From the NCBI GenBank assembly GCA_029232285.1, contig JAOXFI010000013.1:38618-102617 (forward strand): a stretch of 64,000 bases of DNA, written 5' to 3'. The position numbers and the translations under genes are program-made. Positions within the stretch are counted from its first letter, which is position 1, and each line of letters starts with the position of its first letter. Below, piece after piece: positions 63,893-64,000 of the stretch. This DNA is from Agmasoma carcini (nom. nud.) (Eukaryota; Microsporidia; Thelohaniidae). The notes under the pieces were generated by a model that did no database searches, was not told the origin of the DNA, and saw only the letters and a list, made by a program, of their open reading frames with translations.

Positions 63893-64000
63893 AACCTTGA
63901 CATGGCTAACCTTGACATGGCTAATCTGACTATCTGACTATCTGACTATCTGACTATCTGACTATCTGACTATCTGACTATCTGACTATCTGACTATCTG
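63893..64000. repeat. 8-bp microsatellite (ACTATCTG) reaching the window edge
   Basis: After two copies of CTAACCTTGACATGG, about ten perfect ACTATCTG units run to the last base, so the array continues outside. The unit is the same as at 18.07-18.17 kb. Confidence 0.9.

Overview
ORGANISM. The window looks like a microsporidian nuclear genome: extremely AT-rich, intron-free compact genes, shortened versions of core eukaryotic proteins, short AAAATTTT/CCC signals a few bases before start codons, and long intergenic tracts full of decayed DNA transposons. The TE-rich, low-density layout fits the large-genome microsporidia (the Anncaliia/Tubulinosema, Edhazardia or Hamiltosporidium type), but I cannot name the species from sequence alone. 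LAYOUT. 1-4 kb: 3'-truncated SEC63 (minus), a Yop1/REEP-like ER-shaping protein and a degenerate thioredoxin-fold membrane protein, i.e. a small secretory-pathway neighbourhood. 4.4-7.2 kb: a decayed Tc1-like element with inverted ends, one copy of a dispersed repeat (here called R) and a short inverted-repeat element. 7.2-19.1 kb: a minus-strand gene block (ubiquitin hydrolase, a small acidic protein, P4-ATPase flippase, ABC half-transporter, Erv-type sulfhydryl oxidase, mRNA cap N7-methyltransferase), interrupted by minisatellites and a hairpin repeat. 19-26.5 kb: gene-poor, with Merlin relics, microsatellites, another R copy and a pseudogene of a secreted-protein family. 26.5-30 kb: a multipass O-mannosyltransferase-like protein, tRNA-Ile, an LSm5-like protein and a short Utp22/Nrap-like protein. 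30-32 kb: R and a Merlin relic with both ends. 32.6-39.2 kb: tyrosine phosphatase, proteasome Rpn1, CCT5. 39.2-57 kb: the repeat-rich core, with two intact members of the secreted family, each with R about 200 bp upstream in the same orientation, set among Merlin, Tc1 and IS630-like relics. 57.8-64 kb: tRNA-Asp, a small ORF, a tail-anchored glutathione-peroxidase-like protein, a Rrn7/TAF1B-like factor, a RING protein and an ASNSD1-like protein, ending in an 8-bp microsatellite that also occurs at 18.1 kb. HOW THE PARTS RELATE. The housekeeping genes serve translocation, folding, degradation, RNA processing, lipid flipping and redox. They stay intact while the DNA between them is a graveyard of at least thirteen Merlin/ISXO2-like fragments and several Tc1/IS630 fragments. 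The most distinctive feature is the paralogous secreted family (383 and 387 residues plus one pseudogene), in which every copy carries the R segment upstream, while four further R copies have no gene. I could not recognise the function of that family.
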